Origin: Ancylostoma caninum
Taxonomy: Eukaryota; Nematoda; Chromadorea; Rhabditida; Ancylostomatidae
Assembly (NCBI GenBank): GCA_037903475.1
Contig: JBAJFG010000409.1
Span: forward strand, 682,001 to 746,000
DNA length: 64,000 nucleotides
Direction of reading: 5' to 3'
Shown here in pieces: positions 1 to 12,800 of this stretch. The notes beneath the pieces are model-generated. The model had not been told where the DNA came from. It did no database searches and saw only the letters and a list, made by a program, of their open reading frames with translations. The translations under genes were made by a program, and so were the position numbers. Positions within the stretch are counted from its first letter, which is position 1. Every line of letters starts with the position of its first letter.

Positions 1-399
1 AATGAATCATACCGTAATTTGCCTGTAGAGTACTGCACGTCCACAATCCTGCGATTGGGCAACCTCATGAATCAGCCAATCACAGGGCTCCTCAGCACGG
101 CATATCTAATGAGGGCGGTGCTGGCATACCCCGACACGAAGCTCCTCATCATCATATCTTTGCAGTCAGAACTAATCCCGAAAACTTGTCCAAAAACTTT
201 CCTCGTCGCACATTTTCAACGTGTGAAGGCGCACGTGCGCGCCTATGTACAATCTATAAATTGCCCTACTGCTGGCTCATCCGCTAGTCTTCGTCACGAA
301 AGATTATCGGGCAGAATACGCTTATTACGCTGAAGATGTCAAAATCTACAGCGATTGCGTCGCTTTTAACAGAGATCAGTGAATGCATTGTCTATATCT

Positions 400-1330
400 G
401 GAATAAACGGATTAAGATTGATTTATTGCGTCTTATTTACAACGCTGTGGATACAAATTTACATAGAATACGAGTTCTGATTGAGCATTTACCAATACTA
501 AGGAAATGTATAGTAGTCATATTGATCTATGCTACACATATCTTGGACTTAACAGCTCGTTTGAACGAAGCGCTGGAACATCTGGTGAACGCTGGTGGGG
601 ATTCTCCTGCCTATTTTGACGTATACAGTTCCAGCCCTGATAGTAAAGCTAGTTGTCTTTATTACACGTTTAGGTTTTGCAAACGCAGTTTTAGAAGGGC
701 CACCCCAGTTACTGAGGGTGTGGTGCTGAAAAAATCAAGAGCATTAATGTTAGTTGCAGTGTCGAGCAGTTTGTGTACCATGCAAATATCAAGCACCGTG
801 CGTCTGGATTCTAGGGTTGCTAGGCCAAGACGAGCATTTCTGATAATTGAGTTGGGAATGCTGGAATAAGAAGTTTCACTCATTCTAATGAACAATTTTC
901 TAGTATAATTATTCTGAACTCTTTCAAACATGAGAACATCTTATTTACGGTCGATGAAGTCTTCAAAGTCTTATTTACGATAGGGGTTGATGACCGTGGA
1001 ACCCCATTCCAGTATGGGTCTTACATAATTTTATACTCTAGTAATAAGAGATTCGTATCCTTAGTTGACAGGGCTCTGAAAATTTGGAAACTACGAGTCA
1101 TGGCTTTCTGACAGTTTTTCTCGTAATATGCCGAAAAAGCAACAGATTCATTATAATGAAAACCCATATCTCTAATTGATTCTACTCTCTTAATGGAAAT
1201 CGAAGAAATATTATAAGAAGTTTCAACATTAGAGTTTCCTATTCGAAGATGCAACTTTCTATCAGCAGACAAGGGAATCATCCAGTTTCTTGACCACTGA
1301 ACTAATTCGTTTTGTTGCCATGCCATGTCG
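400..1330 (-). mobile_element. CR1/jockey-like non-LTR retrotransposon, 3' part, degenerate
   Basis: On the minus strand 1326-1021 encodes QNELVQWSRNWMIPLSADRK then NVETSYNISS and a D-MGFHYNES block, which is the thumb/C-terminal part of a non-LTR reverse transcriptase. 931-662 encodes FERVQNNYTRKLF, then LGLATLESRR, the usual V-Q-x-x-x-T-R-x-L / L-G-L-x-x-LE-x-RR ending. The two parts are in different frames and the element is 5'-truncated, so it is dead. The lower coordinates hold the 3' untranslated part. Confidence 0.75.
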
Positions 1331-1412
1331 GATTATTACTGTTTGGTTACTGGGCAATTTATGGTAGACACGCGTCAGACGCAAGCAATGAAAGTGCCGT
1401 AAGGAAAGTAAA

Positions 1413-2145
1413 CTTTATTTGATTTGATCTATTACGTCTTATTTACAACGCTATGAATACACATCTCAAACACATTATAAGATTTGACTGAATAGTTACC
1501 ATTAGGATTATAACAGTACAGTAATCAATTTGACCTGACCTGTGCTGCACATATCTTGGACAGAAAAATGCACTGAAACACCCGGTGGTTTATATGGATA
1601 CTATGCTGGGGCCAAATAAGATTAAGTGTTTTTCTTGCTCCGATCAACAATTTAGGAAACAATTTAAACGTCGATGTTTGAGAATGAGAAAGACCTCACG
1701 CTTTTCTTCTCCTTCGCACATCATTTTATCTACTTACTTACTTAACATTCCGAATAAGTGGAAAATCCGAATGTTCCAACCTTAGAGACCAATATAATGC
1801 TGTATGTGAGGGAAGAAGAGCTTCAGGGCTTTCTCATTCTCGAACAAGTGGATGTTTATATTGTTTTCCAAATTGTTAGTTGACAAAATTATTTAGTTTT
1901 TATCCGGTCCCAATTATATATAATGTGTGCCCTTACCGCAAACCCTGCGCTGACAGTAATATTATTTGCTCTTACTTCCCGTTTACGTTTAAGAAATGAA
2001 ATCTTGGAAAGACTATACCTTGTTTTGGGGGCGTTATGCTAAAAAGAATCAAGACCAATATCTATTTTGGTGTCGAGCAAATTATGTACATATATACTTG
2101 CAAATGTCAAGCACTAAGCATCTGAATTCAATCAATTGAATAACG
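1413..2145 (-). mobile_element. Second diverged copy of the same LINE 3' end
   Basis: The stretch TTGATCTATTACGTCTTATT at 1421-1440 with its continuation repeats 417-460. The segment at 2040-2110 (GTGTCGAGCAAATTATGTAC and flanks) repeats 755-800. The two copies therefore lie head-to-tail. No usable reading frame remains. Confidence 0.6.
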
Positions 2146-3315
2146 AATGACTTCTTGTCCTGATAAGCGTCAGAAGTGCGTCTGTACGTATCTTTCATCA
2201 TATAGTGCAGTTGGTGACAAAATCACAGATGTTCGCGCAAATTTTGGGTTTGTCCAGTTTCTCTTCAGGTGTTATTGCACTGATGGCTCTAGAATCTCTC
2301 GTAATCAACAATGGTTCACCAACGCACAAGATTGCGATGTATGGTCTAAAACGCAAGCATCTTCTGTTTCGGCACCAGCGCTCTGTCTCTCTAGTTCGCG
2401 AGCAACCGCATTCAAAACTTTTCTCCTCTTTGACTTTGGTCTACTGACAACGAAAAAATCTAAAAGGGGAAACAATCGTGCGTTTTTTTTTCCATAGCTT
2501 TGTCCTCTTTTGCATGGGTAGATTTCTTTCTTTTTTGTAGAACTCTGGAGAAATATGTATTTACACAGCATCAACTTACCAGTGTTTCCCAATAAGAAAG
2601 TGCTTTTTTCGTAACATTACCTTTGCTATTACCACTGAAATATAAACTGTACTTGTGCATTAAATTTTGTCCTGAAGGACAATTTATACTAAATACGACC
2701 ATTCAGCGCACTTGCGTCGATATGACTAAGCGTGGATCCAGTCCACTCCTGACGCAGCTCGGTGGCACATGAGACATCCTAGAAATTCCTCTGCAAATGG
2801 ACACGCTCATAAGACTGGCGCACGTTTCCAGTATAAAGTGCCCTCTATTCGTGTTCCGTTCCTCGCTATCCATTAAAGCTTTTTTGCTTAACCTTGTTTA
2901 TTGGGTTGGTCCCGAATCAACATTGATAACACATGCTTCATTCGGCTCATGTTTCGGCTTAGTTGCCAGCATCAGAGCTTAGAAAGCAAAAGACAAATGA
3001 GATTCCCCGCATAAAATCTTTGTGAGGTCAAACAAAGGGTGAAAATCTTGCAGAAAAAAGAAGACTGTAGTGTGGCAATTTTTTAATGAGGCTCCAACTA
3101 TGTTTAGCATAGCTTCCTGGGACCCTTGATTGGGCACGCACATTTTTGCTAAGTCTGGTCTGCACCGATTTTCAGTGGCAAAATGCCAAAATACTTGAAG
3201 TTGATCTGAAAATAAGGGAGAAACTAAAGCATGGCCTAGGAGAGACTGTGGACACATCTCGTTCCGAGTAATGCAGCCAGCTGATCCGACTGATAATATT
3301 CCTATTTTTCTTTAG
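2146..3315. other. No supported gene; MITE fragment at 2668-2770
   Basis: GGACAATTTATACTAAAT at 2679-2696 matches the end of the foldback at 31001-31227. I see no exon with phase and motif support, though an upstream exon of the BED/hAT gene must lie here or before the window. Confidence 0.4.
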
Positions 3316-3819
3316 AAATCTGCAGCGGTACAAGATGATGAGCCGTCTCTGCTGGACGCTGGCCGTCGCGCCGCCTCCTTCGACACCAGTCAGCCATCGG
3401 CCGTTAAACCGTCGCCATGTAAGTTTATACTCTTACCACTTATTTTCCATCAATTCGCTCAGAATATTCCACTGAACCATCCGAATAACCTTGAAAAATA
3501 AAGCGCTAGCTTACTAGAATTTGCACGCCAATCGCTTGCTTTGCACCCCTTGAAAGCCTATCACTAACAGCACTTGGCGCAGAATTCTTAGCGTAATATT
3601 CCGATATCGTACCCGTAACACAACGACGTTTGCCAGCTTGTTCGCTTTCAGCGCTACGACCCGCCTCTTTCGATTCGCGGATGTCGGCATTCTCGCCGGT
3701 GGATGTGCCGCGACTACTCGTCCACTCTCCGGCCTCACCGCTCGCCGTTGAGCCGCCTCCTCAGGCTACCGACAGCCGTCTACTCACCGTTCCATCGCCG
3801 GACTATCGAAAAATGTCTT
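3316..3819 (+). CDS. Ser/Pro-rich N-terminal exons of the BED/hAT gene
   Basis: Two exons (3316-3418 and 3652-3819) flanked by TTTCTTTAG and CGCTTTCAG acceptors and GTAAGT and GTGAGT donors join in phase 1. Both code for Ser/Pro-rich, probably disordered sequence. Each has a similar short motif, RRAASFDTS in the first and RPASFDSR in the second, and each ends in a PSP run. This suggests an old exon duplication or a repeated linear motif. No domain is recognised. The phase fits the next exon at 5801. Confidence 0.7.
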
Positions 3820-6800
3820 GTGAGTACTAACAGTCAATCCCTGTGTGCTTGAACTGTGTCCTGCTAACGTTTAGTCTATATGTTCTGGTTAGTTCAGGTG
3901 GCTTTCTGTTCTAACGAGTTAATTTCTACGTATGATCTTTCTTTTCTATTCTTCAATTGTTCTTTTATTCTTGTATAACAAATCTGAAAGGTATTTATGA
4001 TAATATTTCCAAATTATAACAGTTTCCTCTCAACCCTTCAAATTTTATTACGGTATTTTTTTCATTGATTGGATGCCCATCCTCGTGCTCTTTTGGTCAT
4101 GGAATTTCCAGCGTGAGCGACCCGCCAACCTAGCCTAAGGGGAAGTTAGTACTAGATGCGTGCTGGTCAGGCGCAGATCAGACAAAAGCGTTTAAAGTCA
4201 TGCGAGGGCAACGCGGTAGTCTCATTCGTGCTGCATGGCCGATCTTGATGGAATATCCTCCGCAAGTAGATGCGTGCGTTAACGCGCGGCTGACGCAGGC
4301 ATCCATTTCTCCATTTATTCCTGCTTTCCACTACATCGTATCCGTTTCGTAGCTTTTACACATAGACAAGAACATGCTTACTTCGTTCGAGAAAAAAATT
4401 TATGAACACCGAGGATTTTCAAAAATTCCACTGAAGGTAACCCACAACTAACAAATACGTTTTTACAACGTTTTCTGGGGTTTTCTGTAATGCATGTTCC
4501 AAGCAATTGCTATGCGCCTACAGTTGGCACTATACATTGATATTCGAACGAATATTTTCGAGCGGATATTCGAATAATTCAACAAATGCTAGAATTCGAT
4601 TGTCCAAGTATTCGAATATTCGACAGGAAAAATTCGAATACCAATATTCAATTGGCACACACATTTACCAGCCTTTGCAGCTCCCTGAGGAACAAATTGC
4701 CTTTTGTCTAAAGAGTACATAGCAAGAGGAGGAAAATTATTAAGCTTGTTATCGTTGTCATATTTGCTTTTCTATTTCTTTTGTGATATCGAACGGAGGT
4801 ATACATACATTGTCTTGGTGATAAGAGAGATTCTCCTTTTTGAAATCATTTCACTAATGTTTAACAAGTTGCTCTCTCATGCATGATTTAGCACAATACC
4901 GACTTCTTGCAAAAAAAAAATGGAAAAATTCCCTATCTTAGCCGATTTTGAGGACGCCGCAAAGTTTGTCGCACGCGATGTGCTGCAAAATCAGGCCAGT
5001 ACGAAAAACTTACAGAATCAATTGTTGGAACTGGAGATTCGGAGCCAATTTTGCAAGGGGTGATAACCCAGTCCACTGCTCTTCTTGACACCTGATTCGG
5101 ACCGTAGATCTTTCCGTTATGGCGAGTTATAGCTCGGGAACGAAAAGAACGGAAATCCGCGTTCTGAACGTTCATTTTTGACGAAGTTAATGCGAGTATT
5201 GTATATTGCTTTCCTAATTCCGAAAGGAATAAGTGGAAATCTAGTTCTCCACCCAGAAGAGTTGCCATTAATTTCTTAATCAGTGTTTCTTTTCGACACT
5301 CAAATTGAACTCGTGTGCGGTGTTGGGGTCTTTTTTTGCGGCGAACTGGAGCATTTATATGGGTGGTCATGCGCTCCTATTTCTAAATGGCTCTTTTCTA
5401 TTGTTTTTTTTTGTTTTGTTTTTCGATCACAGTAGTATACGGCAAATTTTGTGCAGTAGCTTAGTATTGAACTTGCATGTTACCCCGATGTTGCTCGTTC
5501 CTCTAGCCATATCGATCAAAAGAAGTGCTCCAGCTCTATTCTTTCCTCGAAAATTCATGTGAAAGTGAAATTACCCGGGAACGCGGACTACAATGAAGTA
5601 CAGGATTCTCAGAAAAGGCCGGTAGATCTGGGTTATGAGCTTTCTTATGTTGAAGAATTATATACGGGCTAGTATAAGAACTCTTGATTTTCTCCTACAA
5701 AAGCTTCTACTAGCATATTCTGCATTTTCATCGTTTTTCTTTTTTGACATAAGCTGTAGACCACTGTTAGGCACACCGATAGAAGCACATTTATTTTCAG
5801 GTGAATCACCGAAAGCCAGTGATTACATCACTATGGGTCTGGCTCCGGCTATTCTTGGGCAACTGACAGCGATTGCGTCAACGATGATCACGCCTAATAC
5901 GGTGGAAGAAGTTAAGCCGCCGCCCATTCAGGTAATGTGCGGGAGTTATCCGACAATTTGTACATTAGTAGATTGTTAAGGGAGTTTCCTCGAGATGACA
6001 GAGCAAGCATAAGTTGTTCGTAATGTTCCAGTAAGAGCGCTTGAAAGCTGTAAAGCCGTCCAAGCATTACACTATCCAAATCTGACTACAGTACTTTCGT
6101 TGTTGACAACTCGTATAAAAAGTTATCAAAATGCAAAGCGTTCTCAGAGAAAATCTATATTCTCCATACAAAAGGAGCTGCAAGACCCCTGATTCAAATA
6201 TATCATCCTCCCTGGATAGGTGTAAGTTTCCCTGTTTCTCATTTCAGACGAGCTCACCTATTCAGAAGTTATTCTTCGAAGGTTAGGAAGTATTACGAGT
6301 GGTGCAGTCCGCTAAGAAGGTTTCCAATAACGGTGTTTGCTGGTGAAATCATTTCTTCGCAATGCTTCTCAAAGATAAGATCCGTCATTGTCAGAAATCC
6401 AAGAGCGAGGGTTTTGTCGGTTTCCTGAAGGATATCCTCGTGAATAAAATGGTTAATATTTATGTTAGACAAACTGATATGTAGCAGTTTTTTTCCTCGC
6501 TGGAAAGGAGTAACTTTCATTCTAGTGAATGACGAGTAGGGACAAGTAAATTTCTCACATGAAAACAACCTCTTTTCCAGAATTTTCTTCTTACTTCATT
6601 TGATGTGCTGCTCAGCGCATTAAGTCATTTCGAGATACGCTCGATTCATACACTGAAGTCCATTGGCGACCCATTTGGCGAGGTTTTCTTGGCAACCCAA
6701 GAAGCGGGTTTGCAAACGAGCCAGGCCAAACGAACTCCGCCAAATGTCTTGCCAAACATGATGTCCCGCCAAATGGGTCGCCATGCAAACCTTGCCAAAT

Positions 6801-9800
6801 AGGTCGCCATACAAAATTTGCGCTTTAACATTGTAAGTGAGATTTCGCCACGTACTCCTATTCCCTCCCATTACCAGAAGAGGCCTCCAAGATTACAACA
6901 GTGTTCAAGCTTTACATTTAGTGGTCAGATCCAGGAAGTGGTTTGGGTGAAGTACTTCCTCAAGCAGTTGAACCTATGACATCCATCGATTCCGTGCCTG
7001 GAGGCACGAAGTATGTGGACATCGCCGTGGTGTTCAGCTGGCTGCGCACTGTTGTGCAAGTTGCGGCGAGGACCACAGAGATATCCTCATGCAAAAATCA
7101 AGCTGTGATTTTGCCTTGCAGACACTTCGGACTTACACCGGCACTCTCCTAATATATGACTCCCTTTGAAATACGTACCTCACATCGACTGGAAAGCCGA
7201 TGCGTCGTATGTGCCTGTCCAGGAAAATGGGTCGTCAACATATTCTCTTGCCTTTTGTCTTGCCAAACACCCGGAAATTGGGTCGTCAACATATTCTCTT
7301 GCCATTTGTCTCGCCAAAAATCTGAAAAATGAGTCGTCAACATATTCCCTCGCACCGTGTCTTGCCAAACACCCGGAAAATGAGTCGTCAGCATATTCTC
7401 TTGCCTTTTGTCTTGCCAGACAGGTTCTAGACCCATTCTCCCGGAAAATGTCTTGCAAAGCAAGATTTTAACCCGTAAAATGTCTTGCCAAGCACATTCT
7501 CTCGCCAAATAGGTCGCCATTGAACTTCAGAGTACGGTTCAATGGATGCAACGTAACCCTAAATAACGTGTACACTAATAACGTAACGTTAATAACCCGC
7601 CCCTGGATGCATCATTGAGATTACCCAGGGCAAATGTGTAAACGCTCATGTTGACGATAGGTAAATTTCTGGGGTGTTAACACGTTTAACCTAGGTAATT
7701 TCAATTATGCATGCGCTCTCAGGACCCAAACGCAGCAGACAAAAGCCGATAGTAAGTCAAATACCTTGAAGATAAAGTTGTCCGAGATGACCACTACTGT
7801 ATTAGGATAACCTGTGCAACACTGTGGAGTAGATCTCAGCCAGTGTTCAAGCACAGTTTGAATAAAAAATTCGCGGAAAATGGTAAAAATGTGCGTCAGT
7901 TCACTTCATTGAGAAAATTGTAGTGTTCGTTGTTCCTCCAGGTGACTGTTCCTTCGAAGAAGAAAAATAAGCCCGAATTTCCCCAGAATGGTGTATAACA
8001 GCAAGATACTACGCTGTCTTATGAATATTTCTCGAGCAGTGTTCCTGCGGTATTGCAGCATTAACGTAACGATCCTCCGTGACGGCCTTTGAAAGTGTAT
8101 AGATTTTCATTTAGGTGTTTAGTGTGAGGACTTATATAGGTTTTCATTGATCATTGCATAGTGTTAGGACTTAGTTCATGCTGCTGAAACTGGGTACTGC
8201 AAAGGTGTCAGTTAGTGTTGACGTTACACACCATTTGCAGCGTTGCATTCTGCGTCGCTGTTGCTGGTGACGGCGGCCGCGATAATCGATAGCTATCTCT
8301 GTTACAGTAACATTAGCGACCTAGGTACTATACTCCATGCGGAGTAAAGCGGCAACCTTATCAGTACCTCATGCACTTTGTAGTAGTTGAGATACAACGT
8401 ATGTATCTGCGAAGTTTTTTTTCCTATCAATCACTGAATACTTTGCAGAACATGGACTGCACGACTTCTCTCGAGCCGCTTACCTCCTCATCCCTCGATC
8501 TCCCCCTACCCTCGGGCATATGTCAGGAACAAGTATGGCAGTCATTATTTTAATAACATCAATAAAGCTGCAATTCGAGGATTATTTTGGACTAGCTGAG
8601 GCATAAATAACTTCGTCACTAATGCACCTAACTATAAAGAGCTTCCAGGTTCAGCTACCTCAAGCGTCGGCTGAGCTGCTTGCTCAAATGCCGGCAAAGT
8701 CGGTGATTCAGGACGACATCCGGAGCGGTAACGGAAGGTTCCAACTGGTTCGGAAGCGCGGCCGCAGCGAAGTTTGGAACCTGTTCGGGCAGGTACGCTT
8801 ATTATCAGTTTGTACATCGAAAGGCACTTCTGAAGGTAGTGCCTCAACTCAGAGCCGATTCTGAGATTTTACCACGGAATAAATCGTCAGGCTACGCTAG
8901 TCACAGTTGGTAGACTTGATTTCTTACGAAAATGCCTACACTACTTTTTAAGCTCCTTTTTTATGGAGAATTCGAGATCCCGTTGAAATATCCGTCTTGA
9001 GCGGGGGCTGGTGCCACCGATCGATCCCACCACCTTCATAGCCCTGTGACAGATGTCTCAATGGGCCCCTCGAACTCTCCCCAAGAGAAGGGGTGCGGAA
9101 GCGGTTTTTTCTTCACTTTTGTAAGGGTTTAACTACACTATCGTGATCACCATCTCCCGGAGATTCTTTTCCTGGAACACGTCAGGATTGAAGCCGAGCT
9201 GAAACACTGCATTTGGTCAATAAAACTATTAATGTCATAGAAGGTTTATGATGAAGAAAAGAGGTAAAATCCATATAGAAATGTTGCCTACTTCCCCGTA
9301 TCGTTCCCTTACCATATACGGGCAAATGGGTTTAAGAAATAGGTCCTCCCGATAGCTCGCTCGTCAGTACGGCGAGGAGGACCTACCTTTGTATAATGTC
9401 AAGGTAAGAACTCAACAAACAATGTAAATAAATTGTAATTAATAATATTGAGCTGATTTCTGCTTGCACCGAATACCCTGAACATTCTTTACTTATGCCA
9501 TAGATGGTCGAACCAATTACCCATCTCCTGCACATGCACAAATGATGAGAATTTCAGTCCGGTAAGCAGGATACGTTACCGTCACTTTCACAAGGGCTTC
9601 TAAGAAAACGCATGAATTTGTCAGTAACATTTGCTTACAACGTGGTGCAAAGGCGCAGGCAAATGCAGCCGAAACTTTCATTTCTTACATTTCGCCCACA
9701 GATTACGCGTTTTCACGTGAATCCGTCAGACGCATATCTTATTTCACGCTTAAAAATTACGGTAAGGCGCAATGCCTACCGGACTGAATTTTTCATACTG

Positions 9801-12800
9801 TAACACTGTAACATACACGAAGCGAGGGAATCATTTGAGGGGTGATGCATGATGCCCTCGTCGTCTTGAGGTTTGAGCGATCAACTCATGTACCAGAAAA
9901 TCGTAGGAGCCCCGCTTGCGATGAGTACAATACAGAATGATTCAAAATACGTGCGGAAATAAATGGCTCATCAAAAGCGAAAAAGGTGCTATTCAAGAAG
10001 ATCTCTGAAAGGCGGTGTCCACCATTTGTTTACAAACAAGAATATGATTGACACAGTAGATTTCAAACGTTTCCCTGTGGGTAGCGCAGGCTGAGAAGAC
10101 TGTGACGAAAGTCGTGGCATGCGTTGATATTTCAGAAGTTCAATTTCAATGAATTTTTCTTCATTGTGAACGTATTTTGCATCTGCATTTACTATTATCT
10201 TTTATAATTCTATTTATATTTCCTTTAGCACTATTTTTCTTTGCTAAAACATTTCACGATTGTGGTTTCAGGTGCTCGACACGCTCACAAACGTGCGACT
10301 CCCCTACGTTGCCTGCTACGCCTGTAAAGTGAGTTGTTCCGTCCAGTTACATATGTAGCTCAAATTCATTTTTAGCTCAAATTTTTCGATCTGTTTGTTG
10401 ACCTTTATTATCGGGTACTTGCTTTTTGCCAGTCTGCTCTAATTTTGGAAACAACCATTAGTCCAACCATATCTTGGTAATTGTGTTAGCAATTACTAAC
10501 AATTGTCATTGTTACATCCTTTTGGATATTCTTGCTCAGAATAGAAACTCATATGACTATGCTTATTATTTCCGCATTTTTTTTATTGTATCAGCGCTAT
10601 TACCTGGAGATTACCTTGATAGTTTTATTAGCAGCCCTGGACCCAGAGTTCCCTCCCTTTATTCTCTCTGAGCATAGGACTTTCCAATAGTCAGCTATTT
10701 GTCTTGGTGGTTCCTACCATTCTATCTTCGCAGCGTTTGAAAAAATAGAACCAAAAGATCTAAATGGAATATTTCTCGCATGCTTGTTGGTTGCGTTATG
10801 CTTTAAGGTGATGGCAAAAATCGTAATTATCCCATGCTTTTGGTGTAGCTGTAGAACAAGTGGTTTGCTCAACACGTACTCTATTTTTTTTCCAATCAGC
10901 AAAATGCACATCCAAAGGATGACTCAAAGTCCTTGGCCGAATCTCAAGTGCTGCGAAAATTCTACGGAATATGGAAAGATAACCAAAATACGGTTTAGAG
11001 AAGGTACAGATAACGAAAGCTGAAACACCGGAAGTCCTGCTCATGCTACTGTTAAAGAAGCAGAAACGTACCACAGCAGAGTTGCACGTGGGCAAGGACA
11101 GCTTGTCGTCTTTTTTTCTCTCGGGTTTTCTTAAAGGCGATTCTCAGTGCTGAAACCTCAATGTTAACACTAGACGCAGGTGGCCTGTGGTGGGGCCAGA
11201 ACTTAAATATTGCCTTCGGGAGCCATCTTTTGGTAATCTACACGTTAAAATAAGTGGCTTTCATACATTTGCCGCGGCGGCAGTCGCCCATGGTTAAGCA
11301 TAGGCCGGCGACGTCGCGGCGGCGGCGCCGCGGCGACGTCGCCGCGACAAGAGCTTGTTTACTTTTTTGCCGCGGCGCCGCCCGGCGACGTCGCCCAGCG
11401 GCAAGCGGCAAGGAATGGTCGAGGGGGTATTTTGTCGCTGGGCGACGTTTGTGTGAAAGCGCGGCATGCCGCTCGGCGGCAACTTTTGCCGCGCACCCAC
11501 TTTTGCCGCGGCGGCGGGGGCGCCGCCGCGGCAAATGTATGAAAGCCCCTATAGACTTTCGGTTTGGCGTACAGCAGGCTTGGAGTCAGATCACAACGTC
11601 CACCAGTTCTCTGGCTACCAGTGGCGGACGCAGAAAGTGGGCGGGAGGGGGGGCGTGGGAAGAAAAGTGGGGTCTCCGCCGTTTTGGGGACCCAGACGGA
11701 AAATAAAATTAATAATAATATTAGTTATAATAATAAACAATGAATAAAAATATATTAAAAATAATAATAAAAATAAACAATTAAAAATAAACTAACACAA
11801 GATTTTTATTTGTATTGTAAAGTAATTTCGAAAATTTGGCGACCCATTCTCGGGGGGGGCGCGCCCCCCCCCGCCCCCCCCTGCGTCCGCCACTGCTGGC
11901 TACAGAGCACGTGAGCTTTTCGCAACATCATTGCCGCCAGTTACCCTTTCGCAATACCTATTATCCGAAAATCGTGAGCCAGACTTTTCACCCCCACTCT
12001 TGCAGGAGTTACTCTCCACAACAGTTTTTGCACGTATGCTAGATTTAGTGGGTTACCCGGATAATTTCAACAATTTGTTGTTTATTACCGCCCGCGCGCT
12101 GTTACTATGCTCAAGTATATACATATTGATAAGCTTCAAGGTGCTTTCGGGATCTCTTAAATTTTTTCCTCTAGTCCAAATCTTCTACTTCCTGCTGATT
12201 TCATTTCATCTGTCTGTTCCCACCATTGTCCAATTATAGATCCATCATTCTATCACTATCATTTAGCACAACAAGTTTGAACCAGGGCTGTGCGTTACGA
12301 ACGTAACGAATTAACGCATTAACGCGTAACGGCCATTTTTGGCCTAACGTAACGAGTTAACGGATTAACGAATTTTGAAAACCCTTTTTGTAGGTCACAC
12401 AAAATGCTCGAAATTCTTCAAATTCCACGGAAGTGAACAGTTTATTTGTGCATACCCCAAAACGGCAATTAATTTCGCACCAACCTGGTATTTTTTTCCA
12501 GAAGTAGCAACTTGCTGATCATTTTGTTCTCTTCAATTTTTAACTTTTCCCTCTCAATTTTATGACTTTGGAATGGGATATAAGAAGTGAAGGAATCACA
12601 CGAATATTGCTTTCTGTGATTTCATGAAGTACAAATTTGCAGTTTAACGATTTGAGAAATCCTCGTTCCAGCTCAGTAGCTTGCTTTGTATGTTTTTAGA
12701 AACATCCAGCTCAACACCCTCAAGCTTCTTTCCAGATCTGACGTGAGTCCAACCCACGCAAAAAGGGCGACTAATTACATACTCTTGAGGTTCTTCGTTT

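Noticed and set aside
11254..11706. 150-residue Arg/Ala-rich plus-strand open frame
   Set aside because: It reads across the GC-rich foldback and into the hAT MITE, with frames open on both strands from palindromic GC sequence.
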